A stretch of 64,000 nt of DNA from Proteromonas lacertae (Eukaryota; Sar; Bigyra; Opalinata; Proteromonadidae): NCBI GenBank assembly GCA_002245135.1, contig NGBS01000293.1:186001-250000 (forward strand). The letters are read 5' to 3'. Made by a program: the position numbers and the translations under genes. The notes under the pieces are model-generated. The model was given only the letters and a program-made list of their open reading frames with translations, had not been told where the DNA came from and searched no databases. Within the stretch, counting starts at the first letter, position 1. Every line of letters begins with the position of its first letter. Shown piece by piece: positions 53,058-64,000 of the stretch.

Positions 53058-53768
53058 TCAAGCAGAAGATTTGTATCTACGAAATGATGAAACTCTTTCA
53101 CTCATACTACTCATTAATATTTTATTATTTCCATTCATATCTTCACCAATTGTATTTATACTCAATAATCTACTTTTCATACCACCATATTTAGGTATTT
53201 TTGATTTTTCTTTATTAAATACTATTCTATTTTTATTTTCATTTATATTTTTAACTTTCATATTTATTATTTGTTGTTGTTGCTTGTCTTTTGGTTGTTG
53301 TATTTGTGTTTTTGATGGTTTTTGTATGGATGTTTTAATTATTGGTTTTATTTCTTCATCATATATTATTTCATCACATGAAGAAGATGACGAATCTGTA
53401 CTTGTTACATCAGATAAGCTTTTTGATATTATTATTTCGTTATTATTATTATTATTTAAACATTTTATACATTCTTTTAATTCTATTTCTTTATTATGAA
53501 GTTTATTTTCTAATACTTTTACTCGATTTGTATATGATGAAATTGATTGATGAAATACTTTTAACGATTTTATGGTGAAATTTAGTCTTTTTATTTCATT
53601 ATTTTTATTTTCTATTTCTTGTTTTAATTTCATTATCATCTCATCTTTTTCTTTTTCTTTTTCTTCACTATCATTATTATTACCTTGAAGTGTAATTATT
53701 TCTTTATCATTATTAATTATCACTAACTTGTTATTATAATAATAATTTTGTTTTAAATGACTTGATAA

Positions 53769-53799
<31 letters not shown>

Positions 53800-54761
53800 A
53801 ATGAAGAGGATAATGACGATGTTAATCGTGAAGGAGATAAATTAAATGAAAAAGGTTGAGATTGAGATAATAATAATAATGATGATTGTTGTTGTGAGAA
53901 TTGTAGTTTTAATTCATCAAATTGAATTAATAAATCTTTATATTTATCTCTAATTTCTTTATTCTTTATGTATTGTTCATAATAATACGCTGTTTCAGAT
54001 TGACTAAAATCTAATTCTTTAGTAGATGATAAGAAAAATGAATTACTGTTATTTAAACTATTACTAAAATTAAATGATCTTGAATTACTATGATTTGGAG
54101 AATAAGATGGTTGTGGTAGTTGTGGTGATAAGGATGATGATGAGTTATAAATATTGGAATTCCGTTTTATTTCTAAGGAAGAAGAAGAAGATGATGATTG
54201 AGTAATTTCACGAAGTTCAGCTATTTCATTCTCTTTATTCTTTAATGTGCATTTTAAATCATTCACTTCTTTATCTTTAACTTCTTGACAGTTTAATTTT
54301 ATATAAGACTCGTGTAACTTGGTTTGAAGATCGGTTATTTGATTGTTCTTTTCACCTAATTGTTTCATAAATTCTGACCTTTGACAATCTAAATTGTTCT
54401 TAAGAGTGTGGATTTCTTGAGTCAAAGACTCTACATGCCTAGATGTTGAATTAGGAGTGTATGTGGGAGATGTAGCATTTGGTGCATCAAGTGGAATTTT
54501 TAGATATTTTAATGACCTATTAAAAATAGAAAATAAAGAATACATGTCTGATAATCTAGTAGACTTTCTACTTACAGAAGATTTCTGTTCAACTCTATAT
54601 GAATCTAATTCAGTATTTGATCTAAGCAACATTTCCTGTGTTTGGCACAACTCAGCCTGTAATTTACTACATTCGTCACTTCTCCTTAGTAAATATTCTA
54701 AACGACTAGCTGGTATTTCTACCATTTGATTTTGAGTTTGACTTTGAGAGTTTTTGTTCAT
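53058..54761 (-). CDS. Coiled-coil protein with Ser/Asn/Gln-rich linkers, 567 aa
   Basis: A single open frame runs from ATG 54761 (MNKNSQSQTQNQMVEIPASR) to TAA at 53058. Residues 15-60 (RLEYLLRRSDECSKLQAEL) and about 105-180 form coiled coils. The middle is Ser/Asn-rich low complexity (LSPSRLTSSLSSSF, Asn run at 53772-53795). Another coil (MKLKQEIENKNNEIKRLN) follows, then a basic tail ending RVSSFRRYKSSA. No enzyme or membrane motif is visible. A GTAAGT near 54593 could be a donor, but the candidate intron would change frame, so I keep the single exon. Family not recognised; a cytoskeletal or centrosomal linker is possible. Confidence 0.7.
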
Positions 54762-54949
54762 TTGGGAAAGATGTATAACGTTAAAACTTCATTCAAATTT
54801 TTTAAAAATGTTTTTTTGAAACGGCTTGAAATTTTGTTGGAAAAAACATGCATCTACTAATTTATTGTGAATATTCTTATGATTTTCTTTTATAGATGAA
54901 TAAAACAACACCATTTACAAGAATAAACATCATACTCTTATGATTTAGT

Positions 54950-55492
54950 TTATTCGTAGTTCCATTCATTTGTACATCTTGTCCATTCGCATGTACCTTC
55001 TGGGAACCAAATACCAATTTCACGTTTAGCTGTTTCTACTGAATCTGATCCATGAATGACATTCCTATTTACAGAATAACTATTCGATAACATACTTTCC
55101 ACAGTCAATAGCATAATCGAATCTGATTGTTCCTGGAGCTGATTGATCTGGTCTAGTTGCTCCCATCATTTTTCTTCCTGTTGCAACAACGTTACGTCCT
55201 TCCCAAACCATACCAACAACTGGTCCTGAGCTCTACAGAATGATCAATAGTGTACAGATATACCATATAATTGATTAATCTTGGGAAAAATGGTTTATCT
55301 TTCAATTCAGCATAATGAGTTTCTAATAAAGATTTTGATGGAATGAGCATTTTTAATCCAACTAATTTGAAACCTTTATCTTCAAAACGGGTGATAATTC
55401 TACCAACAAGTCCTCTTTGTACTCCATCTGGTTTTACTGCAATAAATGATTTTTCCTAAAATGCAATAAATGTTTTTCAATACGTCAGTCAT
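54950..55492 (-). CDS. Nucleoside diphosphate kinase
   Basis: I rebuilt complement(join(54950..55064, 55096..55232, 55264..55455, 55484..55492)): 453 nt, 150 aa, the normal NDPK length. The first coding exon is only 9 nt (ATGACTGAC). Family motifs in order are [65 protein letters not shown] and the active-site NVIHGSD, whose histidine is phosphorylated. The end is [12 protein letters not shown]. The enzyme moves the gamma-phosphate from ATP to other NDPs. Introns are 28, 31 and 31 nt. Confidence 0.93.
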
Positions 55493-55656
55493 GATTAAGA
55501 ACAAAAAAGTGATTTAGAAATCTAGAAGGCTTGTCAAACTTCATTTAAATTATTCAAAACATATGCATATTTTGTGACATTTTTATTAAATATATATAAA
55601 TATACACAATATTATCAATATTAAACAAAAAGATAGAATAATAACAAAAATATTAC

Positions 55657-57384
55657 TTAATTTCTTAAATCATCCACATTATTCTTATTCTTTTGTATCA
55701 TATGTTCACTATGTGGATCTTCTAAAGCACCCAAATATTCTTCTTCATCTTGCTTCATTTCATCCATTGGAAGTTGAAAATGATGAGTATAAGCTTTTGA
55801 ATTCTTAACAGGTCTCCACAAATACTATATAAAATTAATAATCATATAATAATCAAATACCATAACTGAAAATGTCAAAACAGCAAATAAAACATCCCAA
55901 AATCCATAATCAAGGCTATATTTATAAAATAAATAAATAAAGAGTATATATACAACCATTTATATTTCCATCTTTTAATAGGTTGTAGTGTATGGAAAAA
56001 GAAGAAATAAATAATAATATATATAACAGATGCTAGGCATGAAAATATTAAAACAGCTCTTAATGCTCTAAAAGTCTTTAGTTTTGATGTTTGATGCTTT
56101 GAAGATAAATCATCTAAAATATTGACAAGTGTTTCAAAAATCCAAATATAAAATAAAATATCCAAACTATTAATATAAAAAAATATAAAATAAATATACA
56201 TTATTACTGGTAAATCAATCATTTCAGTAACATTTCCATTATTATTAAAATCTTTAAATAAATTCTGTAAATAAGCAAAGGAAAAGTAAATCAATCCTAA
56301 TCCAATCACTTTGTAAAGTGATTTACCTAAAGTTGGCCTTGTTACACCATAACCCATACAAACCATTAATAATAACACTCGTGAAAATGCTCTTTTTAAA
56401 CTGTTAAATAATTCATAAATTGGTGTAATAAAGAATGAATATTTGCCATGTGAATTGTAATATAAATATGAATAATAGCCGAATGTATCTTCAAGAATCC
56501 ATAAAAAACCAACAAACTATAATATAATAAGAATAAGTAAGTTATATACATACAGTAATCCATATTTGAACTGACTGAATATCTCTAAAATGAATTATAC
56601 AAATTGAACTCCATATTAACCATATTGATAAATATATAATAGCAAAATCTAAATAGATAATATAATATAATAAGTAAATATACATCCTAAGAAAGGTAAT
56701 CTTCCATACAATTCACCTTCTAAATAACCAAATGGATTCATTATTGTAATATCACTTTCATATGATATAACATGTAAATCATAATGACAACTACAATATA
56801 ATATATATAGATATAGATACTTTGCAACAATAATGTAATAATAATCTGTATATTGTATATCATATCGATATTCTAATCGCTTAGACATTCCACTGGAAAT
56901 TGGCAGAAACTTTCTATTTATTAATATATTAGGAAAGGAATTGTTTGGATTGCTTATAATAAATGTGTTTTTTTCTTCACAAATTCCCTTTTCATATAAG
57001 TCGTTATTGCAGCATAGAGTAACTTTGTCACCATCGTAAGTATATCCAATATGATCGTAAGCTGCTTTATTAATTATTAGCACTTCTATTCCATCTTCAC
57101 TTTCTGGATCTTCAGGAAGTTCCTTTCCTGTACAGTTAAATACACCCTTGAAATAAACGTACGATTCACCATTACCTGGCTTTCTGTTTATCAAATATTT
57201 TTAATTCGTATACCTTTTGGAGGGAGCATCTGATGTATTGAATATTCCTTGTCCTACTGATACATATCCACCATTATAATTAAGTACAGCCTTTTCTTTA
57301 ACTATTCTAGCATCTATTACACACAAATAAAATATCTATATAAAAATTAGACTAAAATATATCTACTAGAAAGAGAATTTTCAT
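55657..57384 (-). CDS. GOST-family seven-transmembrane protein (TMEM87/GPR107-like)
   Basis: The first exon is 18 nt (57367-57384), then 57214-57335, 57183 downward and several further exons ending at TAA 55657. A signal peptide (MKILFLIFYLCVIDARIV) leads into a luminal domain with an N-glycosylation-like FNCTG and a CC pair. After FGYLEGELYGRLPFLG comes the seven-helix bundle, with the diagnostic helix VLLLMVCMGYGVTRPTLG, then DYGFWDVLFAVLTFSVM and YLWRPVKN as in TMEM87/GPR107/Ptm1. The acidic cytosolic tail is DEMKQDEEEYLGAL. Family members sit in the Golgi and act in protein trafficking or mechanosensing. TMEM87 versus GPR107/108 cannot be settled here. Confidence 0.82.
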
Positions 57385-57574
57385 CAAGAAGATAAACAAG
57401 AAACAAAAAATAGATTCGTTTCAATAATTTTAAATTTTAATTTATCAATAACACAACACAGAAATAATATTATTACATAATAATACCGAATAAGAGATTG
57501 GTAATATTTATAGGTGTGAAAGGAGGTTTAGAGAATTGACACTAATAGAAAAAAATGAAAATTTGAAAAGAGCT

Positions 57575-58349
57575 TTACTTCATAGTTTCAATTAATTGAT
57601 CACGATATGTATTTACATTAGATTCTTCAGCTAAATGTGAAGCATTAAAGAATATATCTTCTATTACAGAAATCTCTGTTGCAGTGGTATCTAGACCACA
57701 GAATGCGCACCAATCGTTGACAATTAACCCAGCAGATATAACATCACTACCTCTATTTACAGTTCCTGCTACAACAGGTACTTGCAACAATGAACTCAAC
57801 TCTTCAAGATCTGTAATGCTTGTTTGTGGATGTACCAATGCTCCTTTGTTTGATAATGAACAGTAACTTCCTACTAATGCATTTCCTGCTATATTCTCTC
57901 TAAATACTTCAACTCCTAACACATCTGCTATTATTTCTTCGGTTTCACGGTCTAAATCTGGGTGAATTAGTGCAACATGATCATTGCATGATATACAATT
58001 ACCTAAGGCTGATAACCTGTCTTCCACTCTTCTTATTTTTACTTCGTCTGGTAAGGCGTTTCTAATATGTTGTAATTCAATATCTGTTGTTGTTATTGGT
58101 ACAAGTAGTCCTTTTGCATTTCCTGCTGTTAATCTACCTATAACTCTACAACCAGCTATTGAAACATGGACAGTTGGAATATGATCAGCTAATTCAACCT
58201 CTAGTGAACCATAGAAATTTTCACTACCTCCTTGGCAAACAAGACAGTATTTATTTGTGAGTTTTGCAAAAACACCTACTTCGTTACTACCTTCGAACTG
58301 TACACCTATATATTTTGATGAAATTAAAATATAATATACGAGATGCCAT
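57575..58349 (-). CDS. EIF6: Translation initiation factor eIF6
   Basis: I rebuilt complement(join(57575..58305, 58340..58349)): 741 nt, 246 aa, against 245 aa in human. The first coding exon is 10 nt (ATG GCA TCT C) and the 34-nt intron splits the Arg codon of the conserved start [16 protein letters not shown]. Other motifs: [80 protein letters not shown] and [14 protein letters not shown]. eIF6 binds the 60S subunit, prevents premature 40S joining and is needed for 60S biogenesis. Confidence 0.96.
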
Positions 58350-58702
58350 TTAAAAATGAAAAATGAAAGTGTAATGTAAATTGGTCAAAAGTTAACAATT
58401 ACGGTCAGAGTAACAGACTTTTTTATTTTTACAAAAACTTAACAAAATTACATAGTTTTTCTCATTTTACAATTTTATACATAATATGTTCATTAAAGAA
58501 TTTTAATAAATGAAATAATTTACTTCATTCAAGAACTATTCTTTCTAATTTCTATAATTATTCTTGATTAAATGCCCAAATGTTTTAATAATGTAAAAAT
58601 CATAACAAAATCATTACTTAAACGAAAAACGTTTCATTCAATTTTGGTTGTAATTTTGTAAATTACATTGTTTTTGACTTATTCTTTGACAGTTTTCTAA
58701 TC
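58350..58702. other. Divergent intergenic region, 353 bp
   Basis: This lies between the eIF6 start (minus) and the Smr-like gene start (plus). It is A/T-rich with no ORF, RNA gene or repeat that I can support. It must hold both promoters. A pyrimidine-rich tract at about 58672-58700 precedes the plus-strand ATG, as it does for Vps45. Confidence 0.5.
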
Positions 58703-60070
58703 ATGAGTATTGCTCTAGAAATAATATTACCCTCACTCAATGATATTGATATTTCAGATCCTAACATTCTAAGGAATAAAGCCGAAGAAATAACTGAACT
58801 ATGTGACAAACTGGAATTAAGCATGAATTTCTACAAAACAAAGTCTGATGAGTGTTACAAAAAGCACAATATAGATGAAGGAAAGTATAATGAGAAGAAA
58901 GTACAGAAATGTAAACAGGAAATCAGTCATTTTCACGATTTTGCCAGTCAATTAATATTCAGATCATACAACTTGCTAAATACAGATCCATCAATAATCA
59001 ATATCACCGGACTAACCAGTGTAGAAGCAATTACAAGAATTGAACAAAGAATAAACACTTTAAAGAACCATGGAACACTTACAATTAAATCTGATGATAG
59101 TGAATATGTATTACAAGAAGTTGGTCACAATATACTTACTCATTTAGATAACAAGAAAATTAAATGTGAAATTAACTCCTCTTCAATCATTCTTCAACTG
59201 TCACCAGATAATACACAAACTTCAATGAATAATGATGATGAAATAACAAAAGAAATAGCAAAAGAAATAGTAATTCCAGAATCTTATATCAATCCTCCAC
59301 TAGTTGAATGTAATATAAACCAACAATCCAGTTTAATGGAGGAAAAAGAAAAATTATTAAAAGAAGGTCATGAATGTAGACATAAAATAGAAGAATATAG
59401 AATAGAAATTGAAAGTATGAAAGATAGAGAAGAAGAAGAAGAAAAATCAAAAAGAATAAAAGAAATTGAATTGAAAATTGAAGAAAACAAGAAGAAAAGT
59501 TCAGAATTGTTATTTAAAGCCTATAATATATTTAATGATAATAGTTCTATTGATATACGTGAACAATCATATGAAGAATCAATTGAGTATATAAAAAATG
59601 GTTTAAAAGATATAAATAATTTAAAAGAATTAATTATAATAGGAGATGGAAGTGATGTAAAGTATATGAATGAAATTAAGAAATCTGTTATTAAATATTT
59701 GAAAGAGAATGAGAAATTGAATGTAAAAGAAGATGATCCTCATGAAGGATGGATTAAGATAGTTTTTGATGAAGAAATCATCAAAATCAACCAAACACCT
59801 AATTCAAGTGATAATTCATTTACCGATGAATGTAATTTTAATGAAGAAAATGGAGCATTGAAATCCAATTCAACAATTCCTCCTACTTCAATTACGAAAG
59901 AATCATTAGAGAGCAATGCATTTCCTGTTACACCAAATACTTCTAATGAAAGAACCAATGATGATGGTAATAAAACTGTTAGAAGAAGACGTGCTTCAAC
60001 AGCTGTTCCTCAACATGCTAATAATCCAGCTAGAAATGGAAAAGATCTTCAATGTTGTATAGTTATGTAG
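58703..60070 (+). CDS. CaaX-box protein with two degenerate DUF1771-Smr-like modules
   Basis: An intronless 455-aa frame from ATG 58703. Residues about 25-170 read like a DUF1771-Smr pair: a charged helical region (KTKSDECYKKHNIDEGKYNE), then ASQLIFRSYNLLN just before NITGLTSVEAITRIEQRI, where Smr domains have IDLHGL..EA. Residues about 215-360 repeat the layout (KKSSELLFKAYNIFND; SYEESIEYIKNGL; ELIIIGDGSDVKYMNEIKKS) with still less of the core motif. The DLHG residues are gone in both, so nuclease activity is unlikely. The end has an arginine cluster (TVRRRRAST) and finishes CCIVM. CIVM fits a CaaX box, with Met favouring farnesyl, and the adjacent Cys could be palmitoylated. Smr assignment is by pattern only. 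Confidence 0.65.
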   Translation: MSIALEIILPSLNDIDISDPNILRNKAEEITELCDKLELSMNFYKTKSDECYKKHNIDEGKYNEKKVQKCKQEISHFHDFASQLIFRSYNLLNTDPSIINITGLTSVEAITRIEQRINTLKNHGTLTIKSDDSEYVLQEVGHNILTHLDNKKIKCEINSSSIILQLSPDNTQTSMNNDDEITKEIAKEIVIPESYINPPLVECNINQQSSLMEEKEKLLKEGHECRHKIEEYRIEIESMKDREEEEEKSKRIKEIELKIEENKKKSSELLFKAYNIFNDNSSIDIREQSYEESIEYIKNGLKDINNLKELIIIGDGSDVKYMNEIKKSVIKYLKENEKLNVKEDDPHEGWIKIVFDEEIIKINQTPNSSDNSFTDECNFNEENGALKSNSTIPPTSITKESLESNAFPVTPNTSNERTNDDGNKTVRRRRASTAVPQHANNPARNGKDLQCCIVM

Positions 60071-60187
60071 AATTATATGATTTTTTGATTTACTATATGC
60101 TTGAATTCAAGGGTATTAATGTGTTTTTTTTGATAAAAATGAGTTTTAATCAAGCTTTTAGGCTTGATAATTCAAAAATAATTTAAA

Positions 60188-61346
60188 ATGTCTGAGTCAA
60201 AGCTGAAGGAGTTGGCAGAAGAAAAGGATCCAATCGATCCAAATGTATTTAATCTATCCATTTTATTCATTAGAATATTACAAATATTCCTATCCCAAAT
60301 ACTCTTCTAGAACTTGTATGCTTGATCAAAAATATATTTCATTTCCAATAGATGGATGAAATGTGTAAAGTAGATTTGAGTAATCAACCTTCTTGGGCTT
60401 TGCGTAGTAAATGGTTAGAAATTTTTTCAAAACTAATAGAAGTAGAATATAAAAGCTCTTCCATTCCAAATGAAGATGAAGTTTATGATAGATTTAGTTG
60501 CATAATAGTATTTCTATTTTTTACATTTTAATTTATGAATAGCCATTTTTAAAATCTCAGTTTACTTCTCGTCAATCAGCCTTAATAAAATTAGCAGGAG
60601 ATATGTTAATATCTTTTATTACTAATCTCAAAGACAGTTCTAGAAAATTTATAACAGATCTTCTATCAATCCTTTTTAGTCAGTTGTATATTACAATCAA
60701 AATCATATCTGACACAAGTAAAAACGTTATAAACTCAGCAATAGAAAACTGCAAATCTTTAGATATTTTAACAATCATATTAGAAAAGTGCAAAGAAAAA
60801 AAATCATCACTATTACATGAGAAATGTTCAGAATTTGTACATTATTATTTAAAAGTCAATAAATTGGTAGATATACCAAAATTCAATGAATGTTTGAATT
60901 ATATGTTAAATGACAATGATAGCAAGTGTAGAAGTGGAGCTAAATTAACATATGAGTTATATAAAGAAATAAATCCATCGGAATGTAACAAATTTTATAA
61001 CACATTACCTTCAGATATTCAGAAGAGGTTAAATGAAAAGAAGAATGCTAATAAAAGTTCTATTTCTTCATTAAAAAGCCAAATGAAAAAGAATATGAAG
61101 AGAAATAGCAAAGTTGATGAAATTGAGATATTTGTTCCATCTGAATCAAAAGCACCATCATCATCACATGAAGATTCAAAAATAAATGAATCAAAATATG
61201 AAGAAGGAAAAGAGAATCGAAAAAACTTCCAAGCTAGTATTATTTCTATTCCTCAAAATGATACTAGCTCAGAAAAGGTGAAAAGACGAAGAACAAGTCT
61301 TGACACTTTAGATGAGGAAAGACAAACGAAGAAAATTCATATTTGA
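60188..61346 (+). CDS. CLASP/TOG-like microtubule-associated protein, 338 aa
   Basis: I rebuilt join(60188..60244, 60352..60507, 60543..61346), 1,017 nt. After MSESKLKELAEEKDP, the segment SWALRSKWLEIFSKL, FTSRQSALIKLAGDML, LKDSSRKFITDLLSILFSQL and SDTSKNVINSAIENC follows the order of a CLASP N-terminal/TOG HEAT domain. LRSGAK-like SKCRSGAKLTYELY also fits. The tail is basic, Ser-rich and ends with KRRRTSLDTL, which could bind microtubules or serve as an NLS. The first intron, 107 nt, is long for this window. One TOG-like unit only, so shorter than true CLASPs; another HEAT protein is possible. Confidence 0.6.
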
Positions 61347-61426
61347 TTAAATTTATATTTTTTAATCATTTCAATTTCTTTGTCTATAAAATATGATGAT
61401 TGATATTTCTTTTTTCTTATAATTGT

Positions 61427-61442
61427 GGTGCTAAAAAGCACC
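61427..61442 (-). promoter_or_regulatory. Histone mRNA 3' stem-loop
   Basis: On the H4 coding strand GGTGCTTTTTAGCACC begins 25 nt after the stop codon. It forms a perfect 6-bp stem with a TTTT loop, the size and layout of the metazoan-type histone stem-loop that binds SLBP. It is followed by ACCACA and then a purine-rich stretch (AAGAAAAAAGAAA), where a U7-binding downstream element would lie. Confidence 0.75.
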
Positions 61443-61467
61443 TGTTTTTGTTGTTTCAATAGGAAAT

Positions 61468-61981
<514 letters not shown>

Positions 61982-64000
61982 TTAACAGTTTAAACAAGGA
62001 ATATGACCATTTCTACATTCATAACATGTTCCTTCACATATATGACCACATGGAAGTTTTGCTTTACATTTCTATATTTAATGAAATATATACATATATA
62101 TATTATACTTCCCAACATTCAATTGCATGTTTAATACTCTTCATAAACATTGTACAATAGTTTTATGCTTACATTCTAATTTTACTTCAATCATTTCACC
62201 ACAATATATTGTACATCTTTCGCTACATCTCTCTTGGCATTTATGACCACATTCTAGCATTTTTTCACAAGGTTTTAAACAAGGAATATGGCCATTTCTA
62301 CATTCATAACATGTTCCTTCACATATATGACCACATGGAAGTTTTGCTTTACATTTCTATATTTAATGATATATATATATATATATATATATAATACTGT
62401 ATAACATGGTATTGATTCTAGATTATTCTTCATATAACATTTTATATTCTTTTTATGACCACATGGAAGTTTAACATAATAATTCTAATTGTTTATAATA
62501 TAAAATATACTCTTTTGCATTTCAGATCATTATTTCTTTTATAACATTCTATAAATATAGAATGATGACAAGGGAATCTATATTTCACAAACATTTTACA
62601 GTTTTCTGTACATTCTTCTCCGCATTTATTATAACATTTATGTCCACATTCTAATTTTCTTTCACAAGGTTTTAAACAAGCAATATGACCATCTTTACAT
62701 TTAAAACATGTTCCTTCACAAACATGACCACATGGAAGCTTTGTATTACATGGATTTTTACATTCAAAAATACCAGCTTCATCTTTATCACAACATTTAT
62801 ATTGCATTGTGTGACCGCAATCTAATCTCTTCTCCAATAACTCATTACAATCAACATATTCTTTTTCATCTATCAGACAGCATTTTATCTTCTTTTTATG
62901 TTTACATGGCATTTCTATTTCAATCATTTCATTACATTTCTTTGTACATGCTTCAAAACATTTGTTTTGACACTGATGACCACATTCTAACTTCTTTTCA
63001 CAAGATTTTAAACAAGCAATATGACCATTTTCACACTTACAACAATTTCCTTCACAAATATGACCACATGGAAGAATTTCTTTGCAAGGCTATATAAAAT
63101 GATATATTCATTATTATATACTTCTTGACATTCAATTGATTCGAGTTTATTCCTTTTATAACATTCTATAGTAGTGTTATGTCCACAAGGAAGTGTTACT
63201 TCAATCAATTCAAAACAATCTTTAGTGCATTTTTGTCCACATAATTTTTGACATTGATGACCACATTCTAACTTCTTTTCACATGGTTTTGAACAACGAA
63301 TATGACATTTCTTACATCTATTACAATTACCTTCACAAGTATGACCACATTTAAGTTTTGCTTGACAAGGCTATACATATATAAAAGAACATATAAATTA
63401 TATTTAATACCTCTATGCATATTACTAATGATATATCATTTCTCTTGAAACATTCTACATTAGCTTTATGCTTACAAGGAAGTGTTACTTCAACCATTTC
63501 TTTACATTTATATTCACTCTTTTCATTACATTTTCCATTATATTTATGACCACATGGTAATACTTCTAAACATTGCTCTTCACAATGAATTTCACATTCA
63601 TCAAAATGGCAAGGTAATTTACAACTATGTCCACATTTCATTCTTCTTTCACAATCTTCACCACATGTTCCATTTGGACAGTATATATCAAAATCCTCTG
63701 CTTTTTGTATTGAATAAAATCTTTCTTCATGATTTGGACATACTAATGGTAAACTATTTCCTATCATGTTTGTTTTAGTTAATGTTTCTTTAATATAATC
63801 CCATAAACCAGTTTCAGGAAATACACTTTGATTATGACTTCCTTTTATTAAACAATCCATATTACCAAACATAAATAAACCATTCTTAGCTCGAGATAAA
63901 GCAACATTCACTCGATTTTCTACTCGACAAAATCCAATTTTATTATTTACATTACTTCGAACTGCACTGAATATGATTATATCATTCTCTTCACCTTGGA
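61982..64000 (-). CDS. NFX1-type zinc-finger SF1 helicase, ZNFX1-like (5' part outside window)
   Basis: The coding strand enters from the right edge with the end of a superfamily 1 helicase domain: the motif VI region VNVALSRAKNGLFMFGN is visible (63840-63911). Then come about a dozen Cys/His modules of the NFX1 type (CGHSCKLPCHFDECEIHC, CGHKYNGKCNEK, LECGHQCQKLCGQKC, LPCGHICEGNC). This layout is that of ZNFX1, an antiviral RNA sensor and small-RNA helicase in animals. Introns at 63371-63410, 63090-63121, 62485-62510, 62357-62397 and 62072-62108 mostly cut at the same point between modules. A missing base near 62145-62147 breaks the frame in the next-to-last coding exon. The last exon ends CLNC then TAA at 61982, a module cut short. 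Confidence 0.75.
61988..62371 (-). repeat. 285-bp-period duplication of zinc-finger exon plus intron end
   Basis: The sequence at 61988-62085 recurs almost unchanged at 62273-62371, including the acceptor and the intron tail TTAATG. Only a few differences are visible (for example ATGACC versus ATGGCC). It is a recent tandem duplication of one NFX1 module with its flanking intron. Confidence 0.85.
62369..62393. repeat. TA microsatellite inside an intron
   Basis: A run of about twelve TA units lies within the 62357-62397 intron of the zinc-finger helicase. Similar TA runs lie in introns at 37573-37591, 43866-43890 and 43989-44007. Confidence 0.85.

Noticed and set aside
54535-54595. Intron with GTAAGT donor in the Ser-rich coiled-coil gene
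   Set aside because: Using the TTTAATAG acceptor would shift the frame of a long, clearly coding downstream region.

Overview
The window is nuclear DNA from an A+T-rich, gene-dense unicellular eukaryote that uses the standard genetic code: TAA, TAG and TGA all end genes here. Most genes carry many tiny spliceosomal introns, mostly 25-60 nt, running from GTATAT/GTATTT/GTATAA-like donors to TATAG/AATAG acceptors. Intergenic gaps are short, usually under 350 bp. Gene content (CHK2-type FHA kinase, transportin-3, WDR91, VPS45, TMEM87/GPR107-type 7TM protein, eIF6, CLASP-like protein, ZNFX1-like helicase, histone H4 with a 3' stem-loop) is generic eukaryotic. I cannot place the lineage from sequence alone; an amoebozoan, a metamonad or another protist all remain possible.

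Layout. 1-24753 (+) is one giant coiled-coil gene, cut off at the left edge. It is built from multi-kb near-identical tandem repeats and interrupted by a few single-base homopolymer indels that look like assembly errors. 24791-34888 (-) is a second giant coiled-coil gene converging on it; its C-terminal domain is reached through two introns and a 55-nt exon. Next on the minus strand come transportin-3 (35241-38372), an unrecognised coiled-coil protein (38479-40006), an FHA-kinase of the CHK2/Rad53 type (40169-42456) and WDR91 (42705-44822). Vps45 (44919-46750, +) is head-to-head with WDR91 across 96 bp. A pseudokinase/leucine-rich-repeat gene with more than 25 introns fills 46893-52966 (+).

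The right part holds a serine/asparagine-rich coiled-coil protein (53058-54761, -), nucleoside diphosphate kinase (54950-55492, -), a GOST-family membrane protein (55657-57384, -), eIF6 (57575-58349, -), a CaaX protein with two degenerate Smr-like modules (58703-60070, +), a CLASP/TOG-like protein (60188-61346, +), histone H4 (61468-61779, -) and the 3' part of an NFX1-zinc-finger SF1 helicase (61982 to beyond 64000, -).

There is no operon logic. Two neighbours share a pathway: WDR91 and Vps45 both act in endosomal trafficking. Exon structures given below were rebuilt by hand. For the second coiled-coil gene, transportin-3, the 38479-40006 gene, the kinase, Vps45, NDPK, eIF6 and the CLASP-like gene, the summed exon lengths are exact multiples of three, and for the recognised families the resulting protein lengths are close to the family norm.
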